64,000 bases of DNA from CAZOKH01 sp964580315 (lineage in GTDB: Bacteria > Chloroflexota > Anaerolineae > Anaerolineales > Anaerolineaceae), in contig CAZOKH010000004.1 of assembly GCA_964580315.1 (NCBI GenBank), forward strand, positions 16,245 through 80,244. Direction: 5' to 3'. The notes below the pieces were generated by a model that saw nothing but the letters and a program-made list of their open reading frames with translations, did no database searches and was not told the DNA's origin. Made by a program: the position numbers and the translations under genes. How positions within the stretch are numbered: position 1 is the stretch's first letter; every line of letters starts with the position of its first letter. This document shows positions 48,054 through 57,213 of this stretch, piece after piece.

Positions 48054-49265
48054 ATGAATAACACATTTATGAATTCACCAAAGTACCTGTTCACCTCTGA
48101 ATCGGTAACTGAGGGGCACCCTGATAAACTGTGCGACCAGATCAGCGATGCAGTGCTCGATGCCTGCCTGGCGGTCGATCCCTATTCACGCGTGGCATGT
48201 GAAACAGCGACCAAAACCGGGTTCGTGGTTTTGATGGGTGAAATTACCACCAAGGCTTTCGTCAACTTTGACGAGCTGGTGCGCGACGTGATTGTGGATA
48301 TCGGCTATGACCGCGGCAAGAAAAGTTTTGATGGTTATACCTGCGGCGTGCTTTCGGCCATTTCGCAGCAGTCGGGCGACATTAATATGGGCGTCAGCAA
48401 AGCGTTGGAAGCCAAATCGGGTGAAATGAGCGAAGCTGAGATCGAAGCCATTGGCGCCGGCGATCAGGGTATGATGTTCGGTTATGCCTGTAATGAAACC
48501 GCCACCCTGATGCCCATGCCCATTTACCTGGCGCACAAGCTAACCCGCCGCATGGCTGAGCAGCGCAAGAACGGATCCCTGGAATGGATGTATCCGGATG
48601 GAAAATCACAGGTGACCATCGAATATCAATACGGGAAACCGGCACGGGTGGACACGGTGTTGATCAGCACGCAGCATTCGGCTGAAGTGACCCAGGAGCA
48701 AATTCGGGAAGACGTGATCGAGCATGTGATTAAACCCGTGCTGCCGGCTGAGATGGTGGACAAGAATATGAAAATCTTTGTCAACCCCACCGGGCGTTTC
48801 CACATTGGCGGCCCGCTGGGTGATGCGGGTGTTACCGGTCGCAAGATCATTGTGGATACCTACGGCGGTATGGGGCGTCACGGCGGCGGCGCGTTCAGCG
48901 GTAAAGACCCGACCAAAGTGGATCGCTCGGGCGCCTATGCAGCCCGCTGGGTGGCGAAGAACGTGGTGGCGGCCGGTCTGGCCGACCGCTGTGAAATCCA
49001 GGTGGCCTACGCCATTGGTGTGGCGCGCCCGTTGAGTGTGAATGTGGAAACTTTTGGCACCGGCAAACTGGCTGATGAGAAAATTGCGCAACTGATCAGT
49101 GACCACTTTGACCTGCGCCCTGGCGCGATCATTCGTGACTTGAAGCTGCGCCGCCCCATCTATCGGCAGACGGCTTCTTACGGTCACTTTGGCCGCGACG
49201 ATCTGGATCTGTCATGGGAATCGACTGCTCCGGCAGCGGCTCTGCGTAAAGCGGCTGGTTTATAG
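48054..49265 (+). CDS. metK: S-adenosylmethionine synthetase (MetK)
   Basis: 403 aa cytoplasmic enzyme making S-adenosylmethionine from methionine and ATP. Signatures: FTSESVTEGHPDKLCDQISD near residue 10, GAGDQGMMFGYA near residue 140 and GGGAFSGKDPTKVDRSGAYA (about residues 280-300), which is the phosphate-binding region. Length fits the family. The ATG at 48054 has GAGGAGG eight bases upstream; earlier in-frame codons lie inside the riboswitch. Expression is set by the SAM-I riboswitch and the strong promoter before it. It is transcribed alone and ends at a terminator. Confidence 0.97.
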   Translation: MNNTFMNSPKYLFTSESVTEGHPDKLCDQISDAVLDACLAVDPYSRVACETATKTGFVVLMGEITTKAFVNFDELVRDVIVDIGYDRGKKSFDGYTCGVLSAISQQSGDINMGVSKALEAKSGEMSEAEIEAIGAGDQGMMFGYACNETATLMPMPIYLAHKLTRRMAEQRKNGSLEWMYPDGKSQVTIEYQYGKPARVDTVLISTQHSAEVTQEQIREDVIEHVIKPVLPAEMVDKNMKIFVNPTGRFHIGGPLGDAGVTGRKIIVDTYGGMGRHGGGAFSGKDPTKVDRSGAYAARWVAKNVVAAGLADRCEIQVAYAIGVARPLSVNVETFGTGKLADEKIAQLISDHFDLRPGAIIRDLKLRRPIYRQTASYGHFGRDDLDLSWESTAPAAALRKAAGL

Positions 49266-49288
49266 ACTGGAAAGAGCTTGAAATATTC

Positions 49289-49317
49289 AAAGAGGCGGCT
49301 AAAAAAGCCGCCTCTTT
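49289..49317. terminator. Intrinsic terminator after metK
   Basis: AAAGAGGCGGCT (49289-49300) pairs exactly with AGCCGCCTCTTT (49306-49317) around five A residues; U runs arise on both strands. It separates metK from the convergent endonuclease III-like gene. Confidence 0.9.
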
Positions 49318-49322
49318 TGATT

Positions 49323-50030
49323 CTAACTGGCGGTATTTGCCCTTGCAAAATCACATAACCGCTGCAGTGGACAAGCATTGCAAAGCGGTTTGCGTGCGGC
49401 GCAGATTTCGCGCCCCAGGCGGATGAGGTTCAGGTGAGCCGGGCCGTACGTTTCGGGTTTGAACAAAGCTGCAAGATGAATGTGCGCCTGTTCCACGCTG
49501 ATCTCTGCGGGGCGCAAACCCAGGCGCCCGCTGACGCGGTAAATGTGGGTATCAACCGGGAAGGCAGGTATGCCCAGCGAGAACTGCATCACAATGGCGG
49601 CTGTTTTTGGTCCCACACCGTTGAACTGGGTTAACCAATTGTGCACCTGCTCAGAGGGCAGGTCACGTAAGAAATCCAGATTCAATGAACCGCGTTCAGC
49701 AGTGATGGCTTGCAGCACAGCCTGGATACGCGGCCCTTTCTGATTGGCTAACCCGGCGGTGCGGATGGCGTCAATCACCTGTTCGGATGGGGCATCGCGC
49801 ACGTCTTCCCAGGTAGCGAAACGCCGCTTCAAGTTGAAAAATGCTGCGTCGCGATTGCGGTCGTTGGTGTTTTGCGACAGGATGGTGGAAACCAGCTCGT
49901 CAACAGGGGGCAGTGGATCGCGCCATTCGGGCAACCCAAAAGTATCCAATAAAATATCGTATATTTCTTGAGCGCGAACAACCAGTTGTGGGTCGGGGGC
50001 GTTGATGGAAACAGGCATGCCTGAACTCAT
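49323..50030 (-). CDS. Endonuclease III-like DNA glycosylase (HhH-GPD, iron-sulphur)
   Basis: 235 aa base-excision repair enzyme. The helix-hairpin-helix FNGVGPKTAAIV (about residues 135-146) carries the catalytic Lys, and FPVDTHIYRVSGRLG supplies the catalytic Asp. A [4Fe-4S] cluster motif is complete: Cys-x6-Cys-x2-Cys-x5-Cys in CAARKPLCNACPLQRLC near the C-terminus. It should remove oxidised pyrimidines or mismatched bases. The ATG at 50030 overlaps the asparaginase stop as ATGA. It is somewhat longer than E. coli Nth, and the exact subgroup (Nth or a related glycosylase) is open. Confidence 0.92.
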   Translation of the reverse strand: MSSGMPVSINAPDPQLVVRAQEIYDILLDTFGLPEWRDPLPPVDELVSTILSQNTNDRNRDAAFFNLKRRFATWEDVRDAPSEQVIDAIRTAGLANQKGPRIQAVLQAITAERGSLNLDFLRDLPSEQVHNWLTQFNGVGPKTAAIVMQFSLGIPAFPVDTHIYRVSGRLGLRPAEISVEQAHIHLAALFKPETYGPAHLNLIRLGREICAARKPLCNACPLQRLCDFARANTAS

Positions 50031-51073
50031 TGGTTCAATTGAAAACAGGGACGGATTTCGCCGATGGGCAAGTTGCGCCAGTTGAGTAGCGGGCGGGCAT
50101 CTTGTTTTTTCAACATTTCCAACTGTTGTGATGAAAGCAAGCGAAGCTGGCGCAAAATTTCAACGGCGACGGTCGGGCGGGCGCGGCCGCTCAAATCGCC
50201 GTCTGCAATGGTCATGGTGATGCCAATGCCGGGGCTTTGTGGAGAAAGCACACCGGGCTGCAGCCCAATGGCCAGGTAGCCTTCAGCGCCTTCTTTGGCT
50301 ACCCATTTGCCTGCCCCAGCCATCATCAAGGCAGTGTCATAGCGGTTGGGCCCGCCCACCATATCGGGGTGTTTTGCCATGGCCGTGGTGATGCGTTGAC
50401 AGGCAGCGGCGCGTTTTGCGTCAAGGCTTCTGGGGTCGCTCAGGCGCGCATAGGCCAGGGCGGCGCTGCGCAGCGGAGCGGCAAAGACCGGGGCTGAGCA
50501 GCCGTCGGTGCCCAGGGGAATTTCTTCAAACGGCAGTGAACACATTTCACCAAAGGTGCGAATGAGCAGTTGCTGCAAGGGGTGAGCCGGGTTGAGGTAA
50601 TCATCTGTGCTCCAACCCTGCATTTTACACATTGCCAGCATACCGGTATGTTTGCCGGCGCAGTCATGCCGGTTTTGCGTCAGCGCTTCGCCGCGCTGCA
50701 GCATGGCGTGGTAGGTTGGCTCGTGGTAGGGTGGATGAACGCCGCACATCAGGTTGCTTTCATCAATGCCAATTTTGGCCTGAAGGTCAATCAGGGCAGC
50801 CACATGCTCATCGGTGCCTGAGTGAGATGAGCAAATCAGGGCGACTTCTTTATCCGTTAATTGATAATGATCCACCCCGCCTGATTCGATGAACGGCAGC
50901 GCCTGGAAAGGTTTGGCGCTGGAACGCAAGAACACCATGATATCCGGGTCGCCCAGGCTGAAAAGCAGCTTCCCGGCGGCATCCACCACGGTTACGGCGC
51001 CGAAATGGATTGATTCAACCAATGGGCCGCGGGTGACTTCTACCAGGGGAACAAAAGATTGATTTTTTTTCAT
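50027..51073 (-). CDS. L-asparaginase, Rhizobium AnsA-type family
   Basis: 348 aa enzyme of the asparaginase family unrelated to the E. coli enzymes, related instead to beta-lactamase folds. Visible motifs: LRSSAKPFQALP (catalytic Ser-x-x-Lys) near residue 50, CSSHSGTDEHVAAL near residue 83, NRHDCAGKHTGML (Cys and Lys of the zinc/active site) near residue 135, and GTDGCSAPVFAAPL near residue 188. It hydrolyses asparagine to aspartate and ammonia. It overlaps the endonuclease III-like gene by four bases. The MBL-fold gene lies 15 bases upstream, so these three or four genes form one transcript. Confidence 0.92.
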   Translation of the reverse strand: MKKNQSFVPLVEVTRGPLVESIHFGAVTVVDAAGKLLFSLGDPDIMVFLRSSAKPFQALPFIESGGVDHYQLTDKEVALICSSHSGTDEHVAALIDLQAKIGIDESNLMCGVHPPYHEPTYHAMLQRGEALTQNRHDCAGKHTGMLAMCKMQGWSTDDYLNPAHPLQQLLIRTFGEMCSLPFEEIPLGTDGCSAPVFAAPLRSAALAYARLSDPRSLDAKRAAACQRITTAMAKHPDMVGGPNRYDTALMMAGAGKWVAKEGAEGYLAIGLQPGVLSPQSPGIGITMTIADGDLSGRARPTVAVEILRQLRLLSSQQLEMLKKQDARPLLNWRNLPIGEIRPCFQLNQ

Positions 51074-51088
51074 TTGAGGGTTTTTTCT

Positions 51089-51952
51089 TTATGATGCTTG
51101 ATCTGTTTCTTCAATAGGCGGTAAAAAATGCCGGCTGTAGTAATATTGCAGGCCATAATTTAACCGGCGCAGGTACAGGGAAGACCGATCATTTGGGGCC
51201 GGGTTCTTTTCAAGGTATGATTCGGCAAGGCGGCGGATTTGTTCCACCGGGGCAGTGTGCCGGGTGAGCTTATCGATGCCAGCCGCCAGCCATTCCAATA
51301 TCTTAATTTGCTCGCGCACAGCTTCCTGGGTTATCAGGCCGCAGCGCCCGCTGACCAGCAGGTAATTCTGGTATTTGGGCTTCAACAATCCTTTCAGGTT
51401 TTCAATCCAAACCGGCAGGTCTGCATTCTCCAAAAAGGGTGGTTGATCAGGCATCACGGCATCGCCCAGAAACAAGACCTGCTGCGCAGTGAGGTGCAGC
51501 CAGATGGCCGAATTGGATGGGCCGGGTCGGTAATCGAGCAGTACCGGTTGATTGTTCCAGTAAATTTCCACTTGTTCTGTGAAGCTAATTTCAGGGGCTG
51601 CCCAGCGAATAATGGTCGAACTGGGATATAGTTCCCACTCGGCGCCGGTTTCAGCCGTTTGCATTTTGAATGTGTTGGGGCGGTTGCGGAAAGTGTCAAT
51701 GGCGTTGATGTGCCCAACCACCGTGCAGTCCATTTCGTTAACGCCCAGGGTGCGGTCATAATGGGTGTCCATGATTACCAGTAAACGGTCAACTCCACCG
51801 CCCAGGTTGAGCAGCGCCGACCTCCAGGAACGAATGTCTTCACTGCGCAGGGGAGAGTCAATCAAGATTAATCCGTGGTGCCCATTGATGGCTCCCAGTG
51901 TAACACCCGGATAATTGGTTTCAATATAGACCTGCGGAGCAATTTCTTGCAT
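51089..51952 (-). CDS. Metallo-beta-lactamase-fold protein with degenerate metal site
   Basis: 287 aa. The fold is recognised from HHGLILIDSPLRSEDIRSW, VDRLLVIMDTHYDRTLG and QVLFLGDAVMPDQP, in the normal order. The HxHxDH motif is reduced to DTHYDR, so two of three His are replaced. The later His positions (GHTPGS and PGHG in relatives) read GPSNS and SGRCG. Only a His and two Asp ligands remain, so it is probably not a classical di-zinc hydrolase. The start is the ATG at 51952 with GGAGG directly upstream. Function unknown; it may bind rather than cleave a ligand. Confidence 0.82.
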   Translation of the reverse strand: MQEIAPQVYIETNYPGVTLGAINGHHGLILIDSPLRSEDIRSWRSALLNLGGGVDRLLVIMDTHYDRTLGVNEMDCTVVGHINAIDTFRNRPNTFKMQTAETGAEWELYPSSTIIRWAAPEISFTEQVEIYWNNQPVLLDYRPGPSNSAIWLHLTAQQVLFLGDAVMPDQPPFLENADLPVWIENLKGLLKPKYQNYLLVSGRCGLITQEAVREQIKILEWLAAGIDKLTRHTAPVEQIRRLAESYLEKNPAPNDRSSLYLRRLNYGLQYYYSRHFLPPIEETDQAS

Positions 51953-51992
51953 GGTTCCTCCTCAAAAAATCCTGTAATAACAGGAGAATGGT

Positions 51993-53564
51993 TTAATAAT
52001 CAGATTTCTGGATTGGCAGTGTAAACTGGAAACGGCTTCCGGGTTTTTCATACCCGGTTACCCAGATGTTGCCGCCGTGAGCGCGCACTGCCAGTTGACA
52101 AAAAGCCAGTCCCAGGCCGATGCCCTTGGGATAACGCCCTGGTTGAAGGCGGGTGAATTTGTTGAAAATGCGGTCGCGGTCTTCGGGGGCAATTCCGGGG
52201 CCATTGTCCTGCACCCAGAAGTGAATGAAATCACCGTTTTGTTCGGCTCCAATGGTGATTAATCCGTTAGTAGGTGAAAATTTGCTGGCGTTTTCCAACA
52301 GGTTGATGAGTATTCGCCTGCACATGTCTGCATCCACCCACAGGGGGGGCAAATTGGGCGCAATTTCCAGTTGAGTGGTAGCTTGCCTGGCATCGCGTAA
52401 ATTTTGTGTTGCCCGAACGGCGTCTTGCACCAGTTCATCAGCAGAAATTGCGCTCAAATTTAAAATAGATTGCCCAGACTCGATGCGATTGCTGTCGAGC
52501 AGCGAATTTACCAGCCGTTGAATTCTTTCGGTGGAACTGGCAGCAATGGATAGCAGTTGATGCATCGATTCCAAATCTCCGCTGTCGGTCATGGCTTTCA
52601 TCATTTCAAGGCTGGAAATGACGTTGGAAAGCGGCGACCGAAGATCGTGGTAAATCATTGCCACCAGGTCGTTACGCAGCATGTCCAGGGCTTTCCGTTC
52701 GGATATATCCTGGAACATCCACTGTAAGAGGTTTTCCCCTTCAATTTCCACTGATTTAACAAAAACCTCTACTGGAAATGTATCTTTATCCTGGGGATGA
52801 AAAATTGCTTCATAGGAGACGGTGTTTTGTGAGAAGACCTGGATAAAATGATCACCGACCCGTTTCCAATCCACATCATGCAAATTGGAGATATTCATCT
52901 GGTTGATTTCGTTGTTTGTAAAGCCGCTGGAATCCAGTGCGGCCTGGTTGGCTTCAATTACCCGCCCATTTTTATCTGTAAACAGGATGGGGGTAATGAT
53001 ATCCTGGAAAAATTCACGGTACCGTCGGTGGCTTGCCTGTAAGGAATCATACAGGCGGGCATTATAGATGGCAACACTGGATACATCAGCAATGGATTGC
53101 AGCAGTGCAACCAGTTCTCTGGTGAAAAAATTTGTCCGCGGATGAACAATGGTCAGAATGCCAACCAGTTCTTCGCGGGTGATGAGCGGAATGCAAACCG
53201 CCGATTTGCCCTGCCGTGTTGTCCAGCGGTCGTCGTCGCGCTGCAGCCAGCGGTCATCGGTGGAGGTATCGGGTACCCAGGCCGTGGTGCGGTTGTGCAG
53301 CACCCAGCCGGCCAGACCCTGGTCCAGGATTACTTGAACGTCTCTGGTTTTGTTGGAGATCAGTTTGTTTTCATAAAAAATGGCCGCATCAATTGGTCGG
53401 GCATGCTCATCCAGGACAATCAGGCTGCCGCGTTCAGCGCCCACGTTTTGAACTGCTAACGATAAGACTTTGACCAGCACCTGGTGCAAATCAAGCGAGG
53501 TGGCAACCTGGCGGCTGATACTATAGAGCAGTTCAAGGGTGGTGGAGGTTTGTGAGTTGGGCAT
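51993..53564 (-). CDS. Soluble GAF-PAS histidine kinase
   Basis: 523 aa with no membrane segment. Domains in order: GAF at about residues 10-170 (AERGSLIVLD, then AVCIPLITREELVGIL), PAS at about 180-295 (ITPILFTDKNGRVIEANQAAL), HisKA near 300-370 with the phosphorylated His in MIYHDLRSPLSN, and the HATPase domain with N box LINLLENASKFSPTNG, G1 DNGPGIAPEDRDRIF and G2 GIGLGLAFCQLAVRAHGG. It should sense a cytoplasmic signal and pass phosphate to a response regulator, which is not in the window. The MBL-fold gene follows 40 bases downstream on the same strand. Confidence 0.94.
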   Translation of the reverse strand: MPNSQTSTTLELLYSISRQVATSLDLHQVLVKVLSLAVQNVGAERGSLIVLDEHARPIDAAIFYENKLISNKTRDVQVILDQGLAGWVLHNRTTAWVPDTSTDDRWLQRDDDRWTTRQGKSAVCIPLITREELVGILTIVHPRTNFFTRELVALLQSIADVSSVAIYNARLYDSLQASHRRYREFFQDIITPILFTDKNGRVIEANQAALDSSGFTNNEINQMNISNLHDVDWKRVGDHFIQVFSQNTVSYEAIFHPQDKDTFPVEVFVKSVEIEGENLLQWMFQDISERKALDMLRNDLVAMIYHDLRSPLSNVISSLEMMKAMTDSGDLESMHQLLSIAASSTERIQRLVNSLLDSNRIESGQSILNLSAISADELVQDAVRATQNLRDARQATTQLEIAPNLPPLWVDADMCRRILINLLENASKFSPTNGLITIGAEQNGDFIHFWVQDNGPGIAPEDRDRIFNKFTRLQPGRYPKGIGLGLAFCQLAVRAHGGNIWVTGYEKPGSRFQFTLPIQKSDY

Positions 53565-53644
53565 GGTCGGATAAAAAATGGAAAACGAATCAAATCAACA
53601 CTTGAAAGCAGTATAGCACAGAACAAAAATGGGGTTTAAATAGA

Positions 53645-53676
53645 TGGAAAAAATGTCTGGGATCAGCCAGACATTT
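53645..53676 (-). terminator. Intrinsic terminator of AAC(3)-like gene, overlapping its 3' end
   Basis: AAATGTCTGG (53651-53660) pairs with CCAGACATTT (53667-53676). On the minus strand a U run follows (A run 53648-53653). The right arm is inside the last codons of the acetyltransferase gene, whose stop is at 53663-53665. Confidence 0.82.
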
Positions 53677-54466
53677 GGCTGATGCTGCGGCGAACGGCAT
53701 TGCAATGTTCGCAATAGAGATCATCGCACAACAATTCGAGAGGGTTTTTGTGCAGCATATCAGCCAGGATGCGCACCATTTGTTGAATGGGAACTGCCTG
53801 GATGGGTATATCTGCCAGCATGGATTTGCGGGTGACAGGTCTTAAAGACACGGCTGCCTGGTCAAAGCCGTTGGAACATCCAGGAAAATCACAACATTCT
53901 GTGATGTTATTGCGAGTTAGCGCCCAGCGGGTGAATTGCTTGCGTCCAACCAGGTGTTCCACAAAGTGTATGCAGACATTGGCTGTGTGGTTTACTCCCA
54001 TCAAAAGAATCCAGCCGCGTTGGTCAAGCAGAGCCTGGATGGGTGCATAAGGATTATCGACGGTTTGCGTTTCGAGAGTGCCTTCCATCTGAATTCCGGC
54101 AAATGAAAGAATGGGATGCGAAGAACGCAGCGCTGCCGGATGTTTGCGAATGGTTTCAGCAAGAGGCCCCAGGTTCGGGTCAGACGGCAGATGGAGAGAA
54201 AACGGTTCTGCCAGGGTGTTTGATTCGTTACCCGATCCATATTGGATGCCGTTATCATCGGGCCCGGTTTCAGGAATGATCAAGGTCTTGTAGGTGAAAG
54301 TTGGGGTGAGTATTTTGGGATGCACACTCAGGAGAGCACCTAAAGCAGTCTCAGCCCCGCCTCGAATTTCATCCATTGAAGAGGCGGAGGCGTGAACAAT
54401 CACTGGTAGAGACGGATCGATGTTCAGTTGACGAAGGCTGCTGACAATCTCTCTGAAGGAAACCAT
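53663..54466 (-). CDS. Aminoglycoside N(3)-acetyltransferase-family protein (AAC(3)/YokD-like)
   Basis: 267 aa. The family fold is recognised from PVIVHASASSMDEIRGGAETAL near residue 20 (positions only partly shown), ILTPTFTYKT near residue 52, the HPAALRSSHPILSFAG stretch near residue 110 and WILLMGVNHTANVCIHFVEH with the conserved His and Glu near residue 160. The family transfers acetyl from acetyl-CoA to an amine. Chromosomal relatives (such as YokD) are often not resistance enzymes, so the natural substrate is unknown. A Cys-rich tail (CDDLYCEHC) is unusual and could bind metal. Ribosome site before the ATG is weak. Confidence 0.85.
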   Translation of the reverse strand: MVSFREIVSSLRQLNIDPSLPVIVHASASSMDEIRGGAETALGALLSVHPKILTPTFTYKTLIIPETGPDDNGIQYGSGNESNTLAEPFSLHLPSDPNLGPLAETIRKHPAALRSSHPILSFAGIQMEGTLETQTVDNPYAPIQALLDQRGWILLMGVNHTANVCIHFVEHLVGRKQFTRWALTRNNITECCDFPGCSNGFDQAAVSLRPVTRKSMLADIPIQAVPIQQMVRILADMLHKNPLELLCDDLYCEHCNAVRRSISQMSG

Positions 54467-54555
54467 ATTTTTGAATGTGATCCATACAGGTATAGGTAGA
54501 ATTTTATTATACGATATTCAACTGGAAAAAGGAAAAGCCTTAAGATTAAAAAATC

Positions 54556-55269
54556 CTATTCCGCCAGGTTTTCCGGGCAAAGAGGAATCTCATTGCTGTT
54601 TTGATGGGCATTGAGATTAAGTCCCAGGTACGGTGAAGGATCGAGTGTGTTATGAATATCCAGTTCATTTTTAAAGCCCCCTTTTCCATCGTCCAGAACA
54701 ATTGAAAAATGCAGGTGAATACCGGTGGGGTTGCCTGCGCTGCCCGAATAATTCCCCTGGTATCCCAGCAGTGTGCCAGCCGGGACAAATACTTCATGGG
54801 ATCCGGGTGGAAAATCAGCAACGATGAACGAGTTTCCCTGTTCATCGGCCATGTGGGTGTAATAGGTCCAGATCTGGCGGCCGGGCTGCAGGGGGTCATC
54901 TGGAATGCGAACAATGATGGAAGATTTCCAATCGGAGAGGCGGGTCAAATAGCCGTCATAGGCTGTGTAAATCGGCGTTTTGCCGGGCTCTTCCCCACCA
55001 AAAATATCAATTCCCGCGTGGCGGTGACCGGGACGGAATGAATCATCCCACAGGAAGCCAATGTAACCGCTGGTGGGCATGATAAAGGGGGCATCTCCAC
55101 AGCGGGTTCCCGCAGGGATGCTCCAGTCGGTGTGCTGTTCAGGATTGCGTATCCATTGAACAACACGAATGGAACGGGATGAGTTGTGTGCGGTACGAAG
55201 ATAGATGAAGCCAAAAATTGCAACACCAGCCAGAACGCCGATCGTGGCGACGAGTAACGTTTTTTTCAT
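54556..55269 (-). CDS. Membrane-anchored M23 (LytM-type) peptidase-like protein
   Basis: 237 aa. One N-terminal membrane segment (residues 5-26, LLVATIGVLAGVAIFGFIYL) puts the rest outside the membrane. The M23 fold is seen from RHAGIDIFGGEEP (first His and Asp zinc ligands), IYTAYDGYLTRL, VPAGTLLGYQGNYSGSAGNP and GIHLHFSI (His-x-His). All key zinc ligands appear present, so endopeptidase activity on peptidoglycan cross-links or another exported substrate is plausible. It reads away from the GGDEF gene and ends about 75 bases before the AAC(3)-like gene starts. Confidence 0.86.
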   Translation of the reverse strand: MKKTLLVATIGVLAGVAIFGFIYLRTAHNSSRSIRVVQWIRNPEQHTDWSIPAGTRCGDAPFIMPTSGYIGFLWDDSFRPGHRHAGIDIFGGEEPGKTPIYTAYDGYLTRLSDWKSSIIVRIPDDPLQPGRQIWTYYTHMADEQGNSFIVADFPPGSHEVFVPAGTLLGYQGNYSGSAGNPTGIHLHFSIVLDDGKGGFKNELDIHNTLDPSPYLGLNLNAHQNSNEIPLCPENLAE

Positions 55270-55438
55270 AGTGGATGTAATTATACAACGCAGGGTGTGT
55301 GTTTTTAATAGGAATCATGTAAATGGATTATTTTTTAAAGTGAATAATCGCTATAATAAAAATATACACTGGGGATAACTTAATTCGACCAATGATGCTC
55401 CATCGCAGAAAAAATTTAGAACATGAGAAAAGGTTCTT

Positions 55439-57124
55439 ATGGTTCTTATCAGGAGCTATACAAAGCAGATTCTCTTCGCGGCGCTGGCATTCGTTTTTCT
55501 AACGAGCCTCACGATCATTGCGCAGAGAAATTTTCTTTTTTTTCATGTGATCGCTGAATTGTTTAGCATTTCGATTGCTTTTGGCATTTTCATGGTGGCC
55601 TGGAATGCCCGCGATGTCATGGATAATTACTATTTGTTATATATCGGCGTTGTCTCACTATTTATTGGCATCCTTGATTTGTTCCATGTAATTTCTTTTT
55701 ATGGGATGGGAATTCTGAGCACCACAACCGTCGATATGCCAACGCAATTATGGATTGCGGCCCGATCTATGCAGGCTGTGGCTTTTGTCAGAGCGCCGAT
55801 ATTTATCCGGCGTAAGCCAATTGCGGGTTTGCTTGTGCTGGGATATTTCCTGGCGACCACAGTTTTCCTTTTATCTATCATGGTGTGGAGGTGCTTCCCT
55901 GCCTGTTTTATCCCGGGTGAAGGATTGACGCCATTTAAAAAAGTTGCCGAATACGTCATCTCGCTGGTTTTTTTGGGGGCAATTGGATTGCTTTTTTATC
56001 ACCAAAAAGCATTCGATCCATACGTTTTTAAAATGTTGATCGGTGCGCTCATTTTTACTGTTATTTCAGAACTGCTTTTTACTTTTTATTTTTCCGTGAT
56101 GGATAGGATTACTGTTGCCGGGCATTTATTTAAAATCATTGCTTTCTATTTTATTTATGAAGCCATCATCAAAACCAGCGTGGTTCACCCCCAGCAGATC
56201 ATTTACCGGAATCTGGTGCAGAGTGAAGAAAATTTGCGCATTGCTGAAGCCCGCTACCGGCAATTATTTGATAACATGAGCAGCAGTGTGTATGTGTTCG
56301 AAGCGGTGCAGGGCGGTGACGATTTCCTTGTGCGCGATGTCAATCAAGCATCACAAATCTTTGATCAGTTCAAAAAAGAGGCTGTGGTGGATCGCCTGTT
56401 AACCGAGGCGCGTCCTAACATAGAGAATACAGAGATCTATCAAATCCTGAAAAAGGTTTTCCTGACAAAACAATCCATTATGCGGCAAGATACGCACTAC
56501 ATTGATCGTCATGGAAATGTGTCGTGGAGAGACATTTTTTGTTACGCTCTGCCCAATGACGAAATTGTTTTGATTTTTGATGATGTTACAGAGCGTAAGA
56601 AGAACCTTTCGCAATTGGAGTTCATGGCATCGCATGATTTGCTGACCGATTTGCCCAACCGCTCCCTGTATATCGACCGTTTGACCCATGCCATTCAACT
56701 TACCCGGCGCATTGGTTCGCTGATCACCGTGTTTTTTATTGACCTGGATAATTTTAAGCTGGTGAATGACCAGTATGGGCATGCCAGCGGCGATATGGTT
56801 CTGATTGAGGTTTCCAAACGGCTGATAGAAATGATGCGCAAGAGCGACACGGTGGCGCGTTTTTCGGGCGATGAATTTGTAATCTTAACCGAACTGACCA
56901 ATGATCGCGAAGCCATTCGAAATTTAGCTCAAAAAATTTTAGACAAAATCGAACAACCCATCCAGGTTGAAGGGGGAAGTGTGTCCATATCGGCCAGCAT
57001 CGGTATCAGCATCTCGCCGGATGATGGATTGGATGCCGAAGAATTATTAAAAAAAGCTGACACAGCCATGTATGTTTCCAAAGACAACGGCCACAATAAG
57101 ATTACTCTCTTTCAAAACCTTTAA
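55439..57124 (+). CDS. MASE3-PAS-GGDEF diguanylate cyclase
   Basis: 561 aa membrane sensor. An N-terminal MASE3-type domain of six or seven hydrophobic segments spans residues 1-240, with LDLFHVISFYGMGIL as its hallmark. A PAS domain follows at about 275-395. The GGDEF domain at about 400-560 has DLLTDLPNRSLYIDRL, FIDLDNFKLVNDQYGHASGD and ARFSGDEFVIL. The signature reads SGDEF, which occurs in active cyclases. RKSD five residues ahead is a complete RxxD inhibitory site. It should make cyclic-di-GMP in response to a ligand or redox signal. A TATAAT at 55352-55357 may be the -10 box; its -35 box is weak. Confidence 0.93.
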   Translation: MVLIRSYTKQILFAALAFVFLTSLTIIAQRNFLFFHVIAELFSISIAFGIFMVAWNARDVMDNYYLLYIGVVSLFIGILDLFHVISFYGMGILSTTTVDMPTQLWIAARSMQAVAFVRAPIFIRRKPIAGLLVLGYFLATTVFLLSIMVWRCFPACFIPGEGLTPFKKVAEYVISLVFLGAIGLLFYHQKAFDPYVFKMLIGALIFTVISELLFTFYFSVMDRITVAGHLFKIIAFYFIYEAIIKTSVVHPQQIIYRNLVQSEENLRIAEARYRQLFDNMSSSVYVFEAVQGGDDFLVRDVNQASQIFDQFKKEAVVDRLLTEARPNIENTEIYQILKKVFLTKQSIMRQDTHYIDRHGNVSWRDIFCYALPNDEIVLIFDDVTERKKNLSQLEFMASHDLLTDLPNRSLYIDRLTHAIQLTRRIGSLITVFFIDLDNFKLVNDQYGHASGDMVLIEVSKRLIEMMRKSDTVARFSGDEFVILTELTNDREAIRNLAQKILDKIEQPIQVEGGSVSISASIGISISPDDGLDAEELLKKADTAMYVSKDNGHNKITLFQNL

Positions 57125-57213
57125 TCAGCCCTGTTCCACGTTCACCATTTGAGGCGGTCGTGATATGATTATTTCATCAAGGCCATAATTTAATGGAAAT
57201 ATAGTGAGGATTC

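Noticed and set aside
48606..49187. 193-residue open frame opposite metK
   Set aside because: Antisense to the conserved metK gene; arises from its GC-rich third codon positions.
53663..54466. AAC(3)-like gene considered as an acquired resistance gene
   Set aside because: No mobile element, integron or composition change is seen around it; it sits among ordinary chromosomal genes.
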